Notes: generated by a model from the sequence alone, not told the origin. Positions 40,880-51,750 are shown, counted from the stretch's first letter. The stretch is DNA of 64,000 nt from Betaproteobacteria bacterium (GCA_021730905.1 JAKFYK010000016.1:1-64000), one strand, 5' to 3'. Numbers and translations: made by a program.

Positions 40880-42263
40880 GGCGTAACCCCGCTGGCGGTG
40901 CAGCCGGCTTCTTGTCGCCCACCGGCTGTGGATCGAGATAGGCCACCGTCAGCGCATCATCGATCAGATATTTTTTGGCGACTTCGCGCACTTGCTCTGC
41001 GGTGACGGCCCTGAATCGCTCGTCCATTACATCAATCGCTTTATACGAAAAACCGATGGTCTCCATCGAACCGATTTGCCGCGCCTGAAAGAACATTGAA
41101 TCGCGCTGATACACACGCGCGGCAGTAACCTGCGCCTTGATGCGCCGCAGTTCGTCTTCGGTCACGCCGTCATCGATCACTTTTTGCACTTCACGACGCA
41201 AGGCTTGCTCCAGTGCCTCGAGTGTTTTCCCGGCGGTCGGCACGCCCGTCAGATAAAAAAATCCAGGCCCGCGTCCGATGCCATCGTAGCTGGCATCGGC
41301 GCCGCTGGCGATTTGCGTGCCGCGTATCAGCTCGCGGCTGAAGCGCGCCGCGTCGTTGCCATCGAGCACACTTGCCAGCATATCTAGTGCGTACGGTTCC
41401 CAGTCTTTTTCGGCATCGACCAGTCTCGGCGCGCGATACGCCATCACCAGATAAGGCTGTTCTGCGGGCGCCTTCACGGTGATGCGGCGGATGCCGGTTT
41501 GCGCCGGTTCTTCCTGCGGTTTGCGCGGCGGCAACGCTTTGGATTTGAGCGGGCCGAAATGCTGCTGCGCGAGCCTGAACACCTCGTCGTGCGACACATC
41601 GCCCACCACCACCAGCGTTGCGTTGTTCGGGCCGTACCATTTTTCATAGAATGCACGAGCGTCCTCGGCACTCATGTTTTCCAGATCATTCATCCAGCCT
41701 ACTACCGGCGTGCGGTACGGATGCGCGCGCAACGCAGTCGCCATCAACTGCTCGTACACCAGCGATCGTGGACGGTCATCCGTGCGCCAGCGGCGCTCTT
41801 CCTGAATGACCTTGATCTCCTTGGCAAACTCCTGCGGCGGAATCAGCGCATTGACCATGCGGTCTGCTTCCATTTTTATCATCAGCGGCAACTGTGATTT
41901 CTGGATCGTCTGAAAATAACCGGTGTAGTCGCGGCTGGTGAACGCATTGTCACGTCCGCCCGCGGCAGCGACGATTTTCGAGAAATCGCCGCCAGGAATT
42001 TCCTTGGTGCCCTTGAACAGCATGTGTTCCAGCACATGAGCAACGCCGGTCGCGCCATTCACTTCATCAACGCTGCCGACCTTGTACCACACCATCGACA
42101 CCACCACCGGTGCGCGGCGGTCGGTCTTGACAATCACGCGCATGCCGTTGGCGAGTTTGTGCTCGCCCACGCTGGTGTCGGCGGCCGTCGCCGTGCCGGT
42201 GATTAAAGCGGCACTCGCCAGCGCCGCGACCAACCTGTTCAACCATTTATTCACAATAAGCAC
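40869..42263 (-). CDS. M16 family zinc metallopeptidase (HxxEH present)
   Basis: GVAHVLEHMLFKGTKEIPGGDFSKIV. Confidence 0.94.
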   Translation of the reverse strand: MLIVNKWLNRLVAALASAALITGTATAADTSVGEHKLANGMRVIVKTDRRAPVVVSMVWYKVGSVDEVNGATGVAHVLEHMLFKGTKEIPGGDFSKIVAAAGGRDNAFTSRDYTGYFQTIQKSQLPLMIKMEADRMVNALIPPQEFAKEIKVIQEERRWRTDDRPRSLVYEQLMATALRAHPYRTPVVGWMNDLENMSAEDARAFYEKWYGPNNATLVVVGDVSHDEVFRLAQQHFGPLKSKALPPRKPQEEPAQTGIRRITVKAPAEQPYLVMAYRAPRLVDAEKDWEPYALDMLASVLDGNDAARFSRELIRGTQIASGADASYDGIGRGPGFFYLTGVPTAGKTLEALEQALRREVQKVIDDGVTEDELRRIKAQVTAARVYQRDSMFFQARQIGSMETIGFSYKAIDVMDERFRAVTAEQVREVAKKYLIDDALTVAYLDPQPVGDKKPAAPPAGLRHAQ

Positions 42264-42368
42264 CGCCAGAAAAGAAACCGGAAAATCGTTTCGGGTAGAA
42301 TTGTATCCAAATACGCTGCGCCAGGGGCGCTCCCTTGGTGTCCGACTCCGCTTCTGACACGGCTTCCG

Positions 42369-43373
42369 ATGTTTGGTTTCCTAAAACCCAAAGATGCTCC
42401 TCCCGGCGCTGATTCCAATGAGCCGGGCGGCTGGCTGAACCGGCTCAAATCCGGTCTTGCCAAAACACGCGAAAAACTCGGCGCGCAGGTCGCAGGGTTA
42501 TTCGGCACAGGCCGCAAGCTCGACGACGCTTTTTACGAAGAACTGGAAACCGTGCTGATTGGCGCGGATGTGGGCGTTACCGCCACCTCGCATTTGATCG
42601 CCGCGCTGCGTGAGCGAGCCCGCAAGGAACGTTATGCCGATGCCGCGCAACTGCGGCAGGCACTAGGCGAGAATCTGGTCGCGATGTTGAAACCCATCGA
42701 GCAACCGCTCGACGTCAGCACGCCCAAACCTTTTGTCATAATGCTTGCCGGCGTCAATGGCGCGGGCAAAACCACTTCCATCGGCAAACTGGCGCATTAC
42801 TATCAGGCGCAGGGCAAGAAAGTCCTGCTCGCCGCCGGCGACACCTTCCGCGCAGCGGCACGCGAGCAATTGATGGCGTGGGGCGAGCGCAACAACGTCA
42901 CCGTGATCAGTCAGGCCAGCGGCGATTCGGCGGCGGTGATGTTCGACGCGGTACAGGCGGCCGTGGCGCGCGGCATCGACGTCGTGCTGGCGGACACTGC
43001 CGGACGCCTGCCGACGCAACTGCACCTGATGGAAGAGATCAAGAAGGTCAAGCGTGTGATCGACAAGGCGCTGCCCGGCGCGCCGCATGAAACACTGATC
43101 GTGCTCGACGCCAACAACGGCCAGAATGCGCTGGCGCAGGTCAAGGCGTTTGACGACACGCTGGGCGTCACCGGCCTGGTGCTCACCAAACTCGACGGCA
43201 CTGCAAAGGGCGGCGTGGTTGCCGCCATTGCGCACATGCGTGCGGCACAAGCTGGAGCAAAGCCCATCCCCGTACGCTTTATCGGCGTGGGCGAAAGTCT
43301 CGAAGATTTGCGGCCGTTCAAGGCCGATGAATTCGTGTCGGCGCTGCTTGACCAGAATCCGGCGCCACAGTGA
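42369..43373 (+). CDS. ftsY: Signal recognition particle receptor FtsY
   Basis: VIMLAGVNGAGKTTSIGKLAHYYQ; DTAGRLPTQLHLMEEIKKV. Confidence 0.97.
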   Translation: MFGFLKPKDAPPGADSNEPGGWLNRLKSGLAKTREKLGAQVAGLFGTGRKLDDAFYEELETVLIGADVGVTATSHLIAALRERARKERYADAAQLRQALGENLVAMLKPIEQPLDVSTPKPFVIMLAGVNGAGKTTSIGKLAHYYQAQGKKVLLAAGDTFRAAAREQLMAWGERNNVTVISQASGDSAAVMFDAVQAAVARGIDVVLADTAGRLPTQLHLMEEIKKVKRVIDKALPGAPHETLIVLDANNGQNALAQVKAFDDTLGVTGLVLTKLDGTAKGGVVAAIAHMRAAQAGAKPIPVRFIGVGESLEDLRPFKADEFVSALLDQNPAPQ

Positions 43374-44023
43374 TCAGTTTCAGTCAGGTCAGCAAACGCT
43401 ATCCGGGCGGCTATGAGGCGCTGAAATCCGTGGCGCTGGAGATACAACCCGGCGAAATGGTGTTCATTACCGGACACTCCGGCGCCGGCAAGAGCACGCT
43501 GCTCAAGCTGATGTGCGCCATCGAGCGACCGACTTCCGGCAGCGTGCTGGTAAACGGCCAGAATGTCGGTACGCTGCGCGCCTCGGCGATCCCCTTCGTG
43601 CGACGCAATTTCGGCTTGATGTTTCAGGACAACAAACTGTTGTATGACCGCAACGTTTATCAAAATGTGATGCTGCCGCTCGACATCATCGGCTACGACG
43701 CTACCGACGCGGCCAAGCGCGTGCGCGCGGCCCTGGATAAAGTGGGCCTGCTGGGCAAGGAAAAAGCGCTGCCGGTCTCGCTTTCCGGCGGCGAGCAGCA
43801 ACGGCTGGCCATCGCGCGCGCCATCGTGCATCGGCCGTCAATACTGCTGGCGGACGAGCCCACCGCCAATCTGGATGCAGCCTACGCAGTCGAACTAGGC
43901 GAACTGCTGCGCTCGTTCAATCAGGTGGGCGTCACTGTAATCATCGCCACACACGACGAACAACTCGCTGCGCGCCTGCGGCCAAGACACATCGCACTGT
44001 CGCAAGGGCGGATCGCCGCATGA
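43370..44023 (+). CDS. ftsE: Cell division ATP-binding protein FtsE
   Basis: [46 protein letters not shown]. Confidence 0.97.
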   Translation: MISFSQVSKRYPGGYEALKSVALEIQPGEMVFITGHSGAGKSTLLKLMCAIERPTSGSVLVNGQNVGTLRASAIPFVRRNFGLMFQDNKLLYDRNVYQNVMLPLDIIGYDATDAAKRVRAALDKVGLLGKEKALPVSLSGGEQQRLAIARAIVHRPSILLADEPTANLDAAYAVELGELLRSFNQVGVTVIIATHDEQLAARLRPRHIALSQGRIAA

Positions 44024-44928
44024 AAAACTGGGTGCGCCATCACTGGCGCAGTCTGGCGGCGACGCTGGTGCGGTTCGCGCGCACGCCGCTGGCCAGTGTG
44101 CTCAACATCGGCGTGGTGGGCGTCGCGCTGGCGCTGCCGCTGGCGTTTTATGTCATCCTGGCGAACCTGCAAAGCCTGGCGCAGGACAAGGCGCCGACAC
44201 CCCAGATCAGCATTTTTCTGGCACTCGACGCGCAGGCCTCTGATGCGCGCGAAACAGAGAACCGGCTGAAGAAACATGCCGCCGTCGCAAAAGTCCGCTT
44301 CGTGCCGCGCGATCAGGCACTGGCCGATCTGAAAGCTAAATCGGGACTGTCGGATGTCATCGCCAGCCTGGGGCGAAACCCGCTGCCCGATGGATTTGTG
44401 ATTGATGCGCGCGAGAATTCTTCCGCTGCACTCGAGCAATTGCGCGACGAATTCAAAGCCTGGCCCAAGGTCGAGCACGTACAACTGGATTCGGCGTGGG
44501 CGCGGCGGCTCGACGCAACGATTCGGCTCGGACGGCTGGTGGTGCTGGTGTTCGGTACGCTGCTGGGGTTTACGCTGGTGGCGGTGACCTTCAACACCAT
44601 CCGCCTGCAGATACTCACCCAGCGCGCCGAGATCGAAGTTGCCAAGCTGATCGGCGCGACCAATCCCTTCATCCGCCGCCCTTTTTTGTACTATGGCGCC
44701 GTACTCGGCTTGGCCGGCGGCATTACCGCCTGGATCGTCGTGTGGGCCGGGCTGTGGCTGCTCAACGATCGGCTGGGCAGCCTCACGCAACTCTACGGTG
44801 CGAGCTTCACGCTGCGGCATCTGTCGTTGCCTGACGCCGCCAGCCTGTGCCTGTTTGCCGCCGCGCTGGGGTGGCTGGGGGCATGGCTTTCGGCAAGCCG
44901 GAATCTGGCTGAATTCGACCCCGAATAG
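44020..44928 (+). CDS. ftsX: Cell division protein FtsX
   Basis: Follows ftsE; N-terminal TM plus C-terminal FtsX permease domain. Confidence 0.95.
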   Translation: MKNWVRHHWRSLAATLVRFARTPLASVLNIGVVGVALALPLAFYVILANLQSLAQDKAPTPQISIFLALDAQASDARETENRLKKHAAVAKVRFVPRDQALADLKAKSGLSDVIASLGRNPLPDGFVIDARENSSAALEQLRDEFKAWPKVEHVQLDSAWARRLDATIRLGRLVVLVFGTLLGFTLVAVTFNTIRLQILTQRAEIEVAKLIGATNPFIRRPFLYYGAVLGLAGGITAWIVVWAGLWLLNDRLGSLTQLYGASFTLRHLSLPDAASLCLFAAALGWLGAWLSASRNLAEFDPE

Positions 44929-44929
44929 A

Positions 44930-44965
44930 ATTTATAACTATATGTTTTTATTATATATTTTCACA
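44930..44965 (+). repeat. AT-rich dispersed motif copy 9, variant (TTTATAACTATATGTTTTTATTATATATTTTCAC)
   Basis: One-base variant in the core (TATATG for TATTTG); between ftsX and rpoH. Confidence 0.75.
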
Positions 44966-44993
44966 TTTATAGAGGGAGGAACTTTTGGACGGC

Positions 44994-45020
44994 TTGGCAC
45001 TCTCATTACAAGAGTGCTAA
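44994..45020 (+). promoter_or_regulatory. CIRCE operator (TTGGCACTC-N9-GAGTGCTAA), predicted HrcA site, upstream of rpoH
   Basis: One mismatch to TTAGCACTC-N9-GAGTGCTAA; overlaps putative -35 TTGGCA / -10 TAACAT. Confidence 0.85.
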
Positions 45021-45045
45021 CATAGCAAACGTAATGGGAGGCAAC

Positions 45046-45906
45046 ATGTCTAGTTTAGCGTTACCGATCCCGTCGGCCGGGGGCAACCTGGACACCTATA
45101 TCCAGTCAGTCAGCCGCTTTCCGTTCCTCACGCAGGAGCAGGAAACAGGTTATGCGCGTCGCTTTCGCGACCACAATGATCTTGACGCGGCGCGTGAACT
45201 GGTGGTGTCGCATCTGCGTGTGGTGGTCGCCATCGCGCGCGGCTATATGGGTTATGGCCTGCCGCAATCTGACCTCATCCAGGAAGGCAACATCGGCCTG
45301 ATGAAGGCCGTAAAGCGCTTCGACCCGGAGCGCGGCGTGCGCTTAGTGTCGTTCGCCGTGCACTGGATCCGCGCCGAGATGCACGAATATATTCTGCGCA
45401 ACTGGCGCATCGTGAAAATCGCCACCACCAAAGCGCAGCGTAAACTGTTTTTCAACCTGCGCAGCATGAAGCCGGGCTTGAATACGCTGGGCAGCGACGA
45501 CGTCAAAGTCATCGCCAAGCAACTCGGCGTCAAACCCGAAGAAGTGGTGGAGATGGAAACCCGCCTCGGCGGGCAGGATGTGGCGCTGGAGCCCAGCGGC
45601 ACGGACGACGACGACGCCTACGGCCCGATCACCTATCTCGCCGCCGAAGACGCCGAGCCTGGTGTGGTCATCGAGCAGGAACAGAGCGCGCGCCTGCGCG
45701 GCGAAGGATTGGAAAAAGCGCTGGGCAATCTTGACGCGCGCAGCCGCCGCATCATCGAAGCGCGTTGGCTCACTGAAAAAGACCCGTCGACGCTGCACGA
45801 CCTCGCGGACGAATTCGGCGTGTCCGCCGAGCGCATCCGCCAGATCGAAAGCAAGGCGCTGGAAAAAATGAAAGGTTCGATGGTCACTGCAGGCGCGGCA
45901 GCTTAA
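45046..45906 (+). CDS. rpoH: RNA polymerase heat-shock sigma factor sigma-32
   Basis: GLPQSDLIQEGNIGLMKAVKRFDPERGVRLVSFAVHWIRAEMHEYILRNWRIVKIATTKAQRKLFFNLR; SD GGGAGG before the ATG. Confidence 0.97.
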   Translation: MSSLALPIPSAGGNLDTYIQSVSRFPFLTQEQETGYARRFRDHNDLDAARELVVSHLRVVVAIARGYMGYGLPQSDLIQEGNIGLMKAVKRFDPERGVRLVSFAVHWIRAEMHEYILRNWRIVKIATTKAQRKLFFNLRSMKPGLNTLGSDDVKVIAKQLGVKPEEVVEMETRLGGQDVALEPSGTDDDDAYGPITYLAAEDAEPGVVIEQEQSARLRGEGLEKALGNLDARSRRIIEARWLTEKDPSTLHDLADEFGVSAERIRQIESKALEKMKGSMVTAGAAA

Positions 45907-45932
45907 CAATACTGCTTCGAGCCCGTCACAAT

Positions 45933-45963
45933 AGCCCTGCGCATCATGTGCAGGGCTTTTTTT
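45933..45963 (+). terminator. Rho-independent terminator of rpoH
   Basis: AGCCCTGC-loop-GCAGGGCT followed by TTTTTTT. Confidence 0.85.
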
Positions 45964-45988
45964 GGGCCGCTGGTGGCGTTGCGCGCGG

Positions 45989-46699
45989 CTACGACGAAAC
46001 AATCCTGACGCCGGCGATTCGGTCTTGCGTGGCGGTGTGCGGCGGTTTCAGCAGCAAGGCAAGCGTTACGATTAAATACACGCAAAGCAAACCGCCGTGC
46101 AGCAGCAGCCACGGTATTCCGCTGGCTTGCGCCAGCCACTCCGGCGCGAACCACACGGCGTCCCTGCGCTCGCGTTGAAGCTGCTCCAGTTTCTCGTCGA
46201 ATTCCTTTTTCTGCGGCAGGTATTCGGATGGTGTCAGCTTGTCATCGCGAAATGCATATCGCAAATCGTCGGCTGCTTCGGCCACTTCTTTATACCGGCG
46301 TGTCCAGTCGTGTTGCCGATCCCAGCGCTCCAGCGTGGTTTCGCGATACTCGTTCAGCAGGTGTAACGAGACGGACGGCAGTACCAGCAAACCGGCAGGC
46401 ACAAGCCAGGCCAGCAGGCAGTGATAGGCCCGTCGCGCGCGCCCCGCGGATTTTTCATAGCGCAGGCCCATCAGCCGTTGTCCCGGTGAGTAACCTGAAA
46501 CGGTTACGATCCCCACCAACGCGAACCAGAACACGACACAGCCCAGAGCCGACATAAACGCAAACACCACCACATTCCCCAAGCTGCCGACAGTATTGGA
46601 CACAGGCACCGTGACCAGCGCCACCATGCACCCGGCAACTCCGCCCAGCGCAAGTACCAGCAGATCCAGCATCAACGCGATGAACCGTCGGAATGGCAT
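45989..46699 (-). CDS. RDD-like membrane protein
   Basis: MPFRRFIALMLDLLVLALGGVAG...GYSPGQRLMGLRY. Confidence 0.6.
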   Translation of the reverse strand: MPFRRFIALMLDLLVLALGGVAGCMVALVTVPVSNTVGSLGNVVVFAFMSALGCVVFWFALVGIVTVSGYSPGQRLMGLRYEKSAGRARRAYHCLLAWLVPAGLLVLPSVSLHLLNEYRETTLERWDRQHDWTRRYKEVAEAADDLRYAFRDDKLTPSEYLPQKKEFDEKLEQLQRERRDAVWFAPEWLAQASGIPWLLLHGGLLCVYLIVTLALLLKPPHTATQDRIAGVRIVSS

Positions 46700-46749
46700 G
46701 AAGACCTACCCTGCGGGGTCGGGTGATACGCCGGATACGCGCACGCGCC

Positions 46750-47337
46750 TCAGGACGCCTTCAGCAACACGCGTATGTCGTTAAGCAACACCTGCGCGCC
46801 CGCGCCGTATTGCGCGAACAAACGCAGCCGTCCCTGTTGATCAAGAATAAACGTGCCAGCAGAATGATCAACGCTGTACCCCCCGCCCTTGGTTGGCTGC
46901 TTCTGCACGTACACCTTGAATTCTTTCGCCGTGCGCGCCGTCGCCTCGGCGTCGCCCACCATGCCGAGGAACGACGGGTGAAACGCGGTAACGTATTGTT
47001 TCAGCAGTTCGCGCGTATCGCGTTCCGGATCAACGGACACGAACAGCACCTGCACCTTGCCGCCCTCGGCGCCGAGTTCCTTCACAACCTTGGCCATCTC
47101 CGCGAGCGTGGTCGGGCACACATCCGGGCACTGCGTAAAGCCAAAAAAAACCACCACGATCTTGCCCTGAAAATCCACCAGCGTGCGCGGCTTGCCGGTG
47201 TGGTCGGTGAGTGCCAGCGATTTGCCGAAATTAGCGCCGGTGACATCGGTTAACTGGAATTTCGGCGCCGCCGGCTGGCCGCACCCGTTGAGCACGCATG
47301 CCAGCGCAATGAGAGCCGTACCGATGAGCGTTCGCAT
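46750..47337 (-). CDS. SCO1/SenC family copper chaperone
   Basis: VVFFGFTQCPDVCPTTLAEM; VSVDPERDT. Confidence 0.95.
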   Translation of the reverse strand: MRTLIGTALIALACVLNGCGQPAAPKFQLTDVTGANFGKSLALTDHTGKPRTLVDFQGKIVVVFFGFTQCPDVCPTTLAEMAKVVKELGAEGGKVQVLFVSVDPERDTRELLKQYVTAFHPSFLGMVGDAEATARTAKEFKVYVQKQPTKGGGYSVDHSAGTFILDQQGRLRLFAQYGAGAQVLLNDIRVLLKAS

Positions 47338-47348
47338 GGCGTTACAAC

Positions 47349-48248
47349 CTACAACATTACGCGGAAATAGTGATCGACCAGCAGCGCGGTAAACAGCGCG
47401 GTGAGATAAATAATCGAGTAGCGAAAGGTCTTGCGCGCCAGCAGATCGCTGTAGTTGCGGTAGATTTTCACCGCGTACACCATGAATCCTGCACCCAGCG
47501 CCAGCGCCGACACCAGATAAATCAGCCCCGACAATTTCACCGTAAACGGCAGCAGCGAACAGGCAACAAGGACAATGGTGTAGAGCAATACATTAAGCCG
47601 CGTGAATTTCTCGCCATGTGTCACCGGCAACATCGGCACGCCGGCCTTGGCGTATTCCTCGCGACGGTAGAGCGCGAGCGCCCAGAAATGCGGCGGCGTC
47701 CATGCAAAGATAATCAGGAACAGTGTCAGCGCTTCAGCGGTGACTTCGCCCGTCATCGCCGCCCAGCCCAGTACCGGCGGCATTGCACCGGACGCGCCGC
47801 CGATGACGATATTCTGCGGTGTCATCGGTTTGAGTATCACGGTGTAGATCACGGCGTAGCCGACAAACGTACCCAGCGTCAGCCACAGAGTCAGCGCATT
47901 GACCCAGTGATACAGAATCGCCAGTCCGATGCCGCCAACCACACCCGCGAAAATCAGCGTTTGCATCGAAGTGAGCTCGCCGCGCGGCAACGGACGCGCA
48001 CGGGTGCGCGCCATGATCGCGTCGATTTTTTGTTCGACGAGGCAGTTCATTGCCGCGGCAGCGCCCGCCACCAGCGCGATGCCTACTGTGCCTGCCAAAA
48101 ACGGCTGGAGTGCCACCATCCCCGGCACCGCGAGAAACATGCCGATGATTGCGGTAAACACGATCAGCGATACCACACGCGGCTTGGTAAGTTGGTAAAA
48201 CTGATAAATGCGGGAGCCGGCGGGCTGCCTGGCGGCGGCGGATGACAT
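47349..48248 (-). CDS. ctaB: Protoheme IX farnesyltransferase
   Basis: [17 protein letters not shown]-like N-terminus; [25 protein letters not shown]. Confidence 0.95.
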   Translation of the reverse strand: MSSAAARQPAGSRIYQFYQLTKPRVVSLIVFTAIIGMFLAVPGMVALQPFLAGTVGIALVAGAAAAMNCLVEQKIDAIMARTRARPLPRGELTSMQTLIFAGVVGGIGLAILYHWVNALTLWLTLGTFVGYAVIYTVILKPMTPQNIVIGGASGAMPPVLGWAAMTGEVTAEALTLFLIIFAWTPPHFWALALYRREEYAKAGVPMLPVTHGEKFTRLNVLLYTIVLVACSLLPFTVKLSGLIYLVSALALGAGFMVYAVKIYRNYSDLLARKTFRYSIIYLTALFTALLVDHYFRVML

Positions 48249-49234
48249 CAGGGTTCCGGTTTCAAAGAAAGCGCGAAGTTTAGCACCACCAGCGCCACCA
48301 GCAATAGCGCGGCACCGGCGTTGTGTGCGACCGCCACCGCCAGGTTAAGTCCGGTAAAAATATTGCCGACGCCCAGCGCAACCTGTGCTGCCAGCAAGAC
48401 AACGATTGCAACCGCAATCGTCCGCAGCCCGTTCAGCCGTACCGTTCTCCAGACCAGCCACGCGAGGTACGACGTTACCACTACCGCGCCGGCGCGATGC
48501 ACCCAATGTATTGCCGTGAGCGCGTCGTACCCCAGCTTGTCGCCTGCCGCGGTTTGACCCAGTTCGCGCAGCAATTGAAAACCGTGCTGAAAATCCATTC
48601 TGGGAATCCATTCGCCGTGGCACGTAGGCAAATCGATGCACGCCAGCGCGGCGTAGTTCGTACTCACCCATCCGCCCAGCGCGATCTGCACCACCAGCAA
48701 TGCGAGCCCGAGTGCCGCCCACGGCCGCAAGCGCCTTGCACTGGCGCCGGGTGCAGTCAGCGGCAATTGGCGCAACGCGAGCCACGCCAGCAACGCGAGC
48801 GTCGCCATGCCCCCAAGCAAATGCAGGGTAACAATCACCGGCTTCAACAGCAGGGTGACGGTCCACATGCCCAGCGCTGCCTGAAACATCACCAGCAGCA
48901 GCAGCGCACTCGCGAGCCATGGCGATTGCGCGAGCCGCTTGCGCTGCGTCCACGCAATCGCCGTGATGCCAAGGATCAACAACCCAAGTGTCCCCGCAAG
49001 ATAGCGATGAAACATTTCATGCCAGGCTTTTTGCACCGACACCGGCCCGTGCGTGCCGCCCTGCTCCGCCACGGCTTTAGCAATATCGCTTGCGGCAAGC
49101 GTCGGTGTCGCCTTGCCATAGCATCCCGGCCAGTCGGGACATCCCAGGCCGGCATCAGTGAGGCGCACAAACGCGCCGACCACCACGACCAAAAAGGTGA
49201 AAACAGTCGTAAAAAAAATGATATTTCTGAACAA
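48248..49234 (-). CDS. ctaA: Heme A synthase (CtaA/COX15)
   Basis: [38 protein letters not shown]; putative TTG start. Confidence 0.94.
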   Translation of the reverse strand: MFRNIIFFTTVFTFLVVVVGAFVRLTDAGLGCPDWPGCYGKATPTLAASDIAKAVAEQGGTHGPVSVQKAWHEMFHRYLAGTLGLLILGITAIAWTQRKRLAQSPWLASALLLLVMFQAALGMWTVTLLLKPVIVTLHLLGGMATLALLAWLALRQLPLTAPGASARRLRPWAALGLALLVVQIALGGWVSTNYAALACIDLPTCHGEWIPRMDFQHGFQLLRELGQTAAGDKLGYDALTAIHWVHRAGAVVVTSYLAWLVWRTVRLNGLRTIAVAIVVLLAAQVALGVGNIFTGLNLAVAVAHNAGAALLLVALVVLNFALSLKPEP

Positions 49235-49254
49235 ATGCTTGCCTTGTATTTGGC

Positions 49255-49866
49255 TTATCCGATGCGCGATACTCTCAGCAACCGCTCCAGATCTTTTTTC
49301 ATGCGGCTGGGATCGGCATCCTTGGGATAGCGCAGCACCACATTGCCCAGCGGATCGACGAGGTAAATGTGATCGCGCTGCACATCCCGGTACGAAAATG
49401 CTTTCAACACCGCATTGCCTTGCGCGCCAGCTATCCGCATGCCGTCATATTCCTTCAATACCGCCGCTGCCACGCTTTGCGTATCGTTCAGGAGCCACAC
49501 GCGTTCGATGCGTTCCAGGTACTTGCCTTGCGTCAGCCGCACCTGCCGCATCTTCCACAATTTCTTCTGGCAGTAGTCGTCGCAGGCACCGGAATCCACG
49601 GTGACAAACACCCAGCGCCCGCGCAGCTGCGCGAAATCAAAAGGTTTTCCGTTGCGATGAGGCGCAAGAGCACCCACGGGCACTGTCACGCCTTCGACGA
49701 GATCGCCGTAGTTGATGCGGCCAGACGGCTGCCAGAAAAAATACAGCGCCCATGACGCTACAAATGGTGCGATGCATACCGCCGCCACCACCAGCAACGT
49801 GCGCCGGCTGTTACGTTGCTCGGTTCGGTGTTCAGTTTGATGCGGGACCGGATTTTCTGCGGACAT
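49255..49866 (-). CDS. Cytochrome oxidase-associated SCO-like transmembrane protein
   Basis: Single TM, FVTVDSGACDDYCQKKLWKMRQVRL; sits in the cox cluster. Confidence 0.75.
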   Translation of the reverse strand: MSAENPVPHQTEHRTEQRNSRRTLLVVAAVCIAPFVASWALYFFWQPSGRINYGDLVEGVTVPVGALAPHRNGKPFDFAQLRGRWVFVTVDSGACDDYCQKKLWKMRQVRLTQGKYLERIERVWLLNDTQSVAAAVLKEYDGMRIAGAQGNAVLKAFSYRDVQRDHIYLVDPLGNVVLRYPKDADPSRMKKDLERLLRVSRIG

Positions 49867-50557
49867 TGATAACCAGATAGTAGATGAATATTGCCGCAGC
49901 CAGCGCGAACCACTGGACAGCGTAGGCGAGATGCGTATTGCGCTTCAAATCAACCGGCGGCCAATCGCGCATCAAACCATCTTCGAGCGGCTCCGTCTGT
50001 TGAATGATGATGGGCTGCACATCCAGTTTCGTCGCCTGGCGGTAGCGCTCCAGCACCATATTCTGCCAGATGTTGCCCTCGGCAACCTTGCTCGACAGCT
50101 CCAGAAAACGCTCGCTCGGCGGCGTGGCGGTGCCGCGCACCACGACATCGTGCTCCGGCGTTTTGACTTGCGGCGCGCGATTGCGTTCAGTGCCCGCCGC
50201 GATCCAGCCGCGGTTTACCAGCACAAATTTTTCAGTCCCGGCAATGCGCAAAGGCATCACGACGTGGTATCCCGGCCGGTGCTTATGGACGCGATTGTCG
50301 ATGAATACCGCATGGCGCGGCTCAAAGCGTCCACGTGCCTCAACGCGCCTGAACAGAATGTCTTCCACCCGCAATTCATTCGCACCAATCACTATCGGCG
50401 GTTGTTTCGCGAATTCATCGATACGGCTTTGCAGCGCCTGCTTGGTATCCGCGCGCCCCAACTGCCAGAAACCCAGCACGATGGTGAGCGCCACACCCGC
50501 GATCATCGCCAGCGTCGCCCACCCTGCAGGCGTAAAGTGATAACGCGCGATTCTCAA
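49832..50557 (-). CDS. SURF1 family protein
   Basis: GFWQLGRADTKQAL; NRGWIAAGTERN; HLAYAVQWFALAAAIFIYYL. Confidence 0.93.
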   Translation of the reverse strand: MRIARYHFTPAGWATLAMIAGVALTIVLGFWQLGRADTKQALQSRIDEFAKQPPIVIGANELRVEDILFRRVEARGRFEPRHAVFIDNRVHKHRPGYHVVMPLRIAGTEKFVLVNRGWIAAGTERNRAPQVKTPEHDVVVRGTATPPSERFLELSSKVAEGNIWQNMVLERYRQATKLDVQPIIIQQTEPLEDGLMRDWPPVDLKRNTHLAYAVQWFALAAAIFIYYLVINVRRKSGPASN

Positions 50558-50592
50558 TGGCGCTCCGCGCGGGCTTCGATTACACTTTGCCG

Positions 50593-50787
50593 ATGAAATA
50601 TCTCGTTATTCTTTTTCTGCTGTTTATCATTTACAGCCTCGGCGCGGCAGCCTACTTCATGCTGAAAGACCACGGCGCCAGCGAACGCATGGTACGCGCT
50701 CTGACCGTGCGCGTGGCGCTGTCGGTCACCCTGTTCCTGTTGTTGATGGCAGGTATACATTTCGGATTTATCACCGGTAAGCTGTAG
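50593..50787 (+). CDS. DUF2909 family twin-transmembrane protein
   Basis: MKYLVILFLLFIIYSLGAAAYFMLKD...RVALSVTLFLLLMAGIHFGFI. Confidence 0.85.
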   Translation: MKYLVILFLLFIIYSLGAAAYFMLKDHGASERMVRALTVRVALSVTLFLLLMAGIHFGFITGKL

Positions 50788-50810
50788 TCGTCAGTATTCG
50801 GCGCCGGAGA

Positions 50811-50842
50811 AAAAAAGCCGCACCCGAGGGTGCGGCTTTTTT
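50811..50842. terminator. Bidirectional Rho-independent terminator
   Basis: AAAAAAGCCGCACCC-GA-GGGTGCGGCTTTTTT between convergent genes. Confidence 0.95.
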
Positions 50843-50859
50843 GCAGGCGCCGAGTCCGG

Positions 50860-51723
50860 CTACAGGATGTACACCAGCACAAACAGCAGCACCCATACCA
50901 CGTCCACGAAGTGCCAGTACCAGGCCACGCCCTCGAAACCAAAATGATTCTCCGGTGTGAAATGGCCCGCAACACTGCGGAACAAAATCACCCACAGCAT
51001 GATGGTGCCGACCGTCACGTGAAAACCGTGAAAGCCGGTGAGCATGAAGAATGTCGAGCCGTATGCGCCGCTGGTCAGTTTGAGGTTCATCTCGGAATAG
51101 GCGTGCGCATACTCGTAAATCTGGAAGCCGAGGAAGGTCATGCCCAGCGCGATGGTGGCAACGAGACCCCAGATGAGTTGCGCGCGATTCTTTTTCAACA
51201 GTCCCCAGTGGGCAATCGTGATGGTCACGCCCGAACTCAGCAGCAGCGCGGTATTGATCGCTGGAATGCCCCACGCTCCCATGGGCGTGAAATCGCCGGG
51301 TTTGAAATGCGGGCCGGCAGTGGGCCAGGCGGAGTCCTTGAAGGCGGGCCACAGCAGTTGCTGGTGCTCGAGGCTGCCCAGATCGGGCACCGAGTACAGC
51401 CGCATATAGCCCAACGCGCCGAAGAATGCCGCGAAGAACATCACTTCGGAAAAAATGAACCAGCTCATGCCCCAGCGGAATGACATCCCCACTTGCTTGT
51501 TGTACATGCCGCTTTCGGACTCGTGCGCCACGGTGCTGAACCAGCCCGCGAACATGACGAACAACACGAGAAAACCGAGCAGGAGCATCAGGTTGCCGCC
51601 CGTCATGCCGTTGACGGAAAACGCAGCGCCAAAGCCCAGCAGCGCCATCGCGGTGGCTGCCGTAATCGGCCAATGCGACAGTCCCGGCAGGTAATAGGTG
51701 TCGGTGTTCTGCTGCGTGCTCAT
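50860..51723 (-). CDS. ctaE: Cytochrome c oxidase subunit III
   Basis: FHGFHVTVGTIML; VAWYWHFVDVVWVLLFVLVYIL. Confidence 0.96.
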   Translation of the reverse strand: MSTQQNTDTYYLPGLSHWPITAATAMALLGFGAAFSVNGMTGGNLMLLLGFLVLFVMFAGWFSTVAHESESGMYNKQVGMSFRWGMSWFIFSEVMFFAAFFGALGYMRLYSVPDLGSLEHQQLLWPAFKDSAWPTAGPHFKPGDFTPMGAWGIPAINTALLLSSGVTITIAHWGLLKKNRAQLIWGLVATIALGMTFLGFQIYEYAHAYSEMNLKLTSGAYGSTFFMLTGFHGFHVTVGTIMLWVILFRSVAGHFTPENHFGFEGVAWYWHFVDVVWVLLFVLVYIL

Positions 51724-51750
51724 GCAATTCTCCTCAAAAATTCCGTTCGT

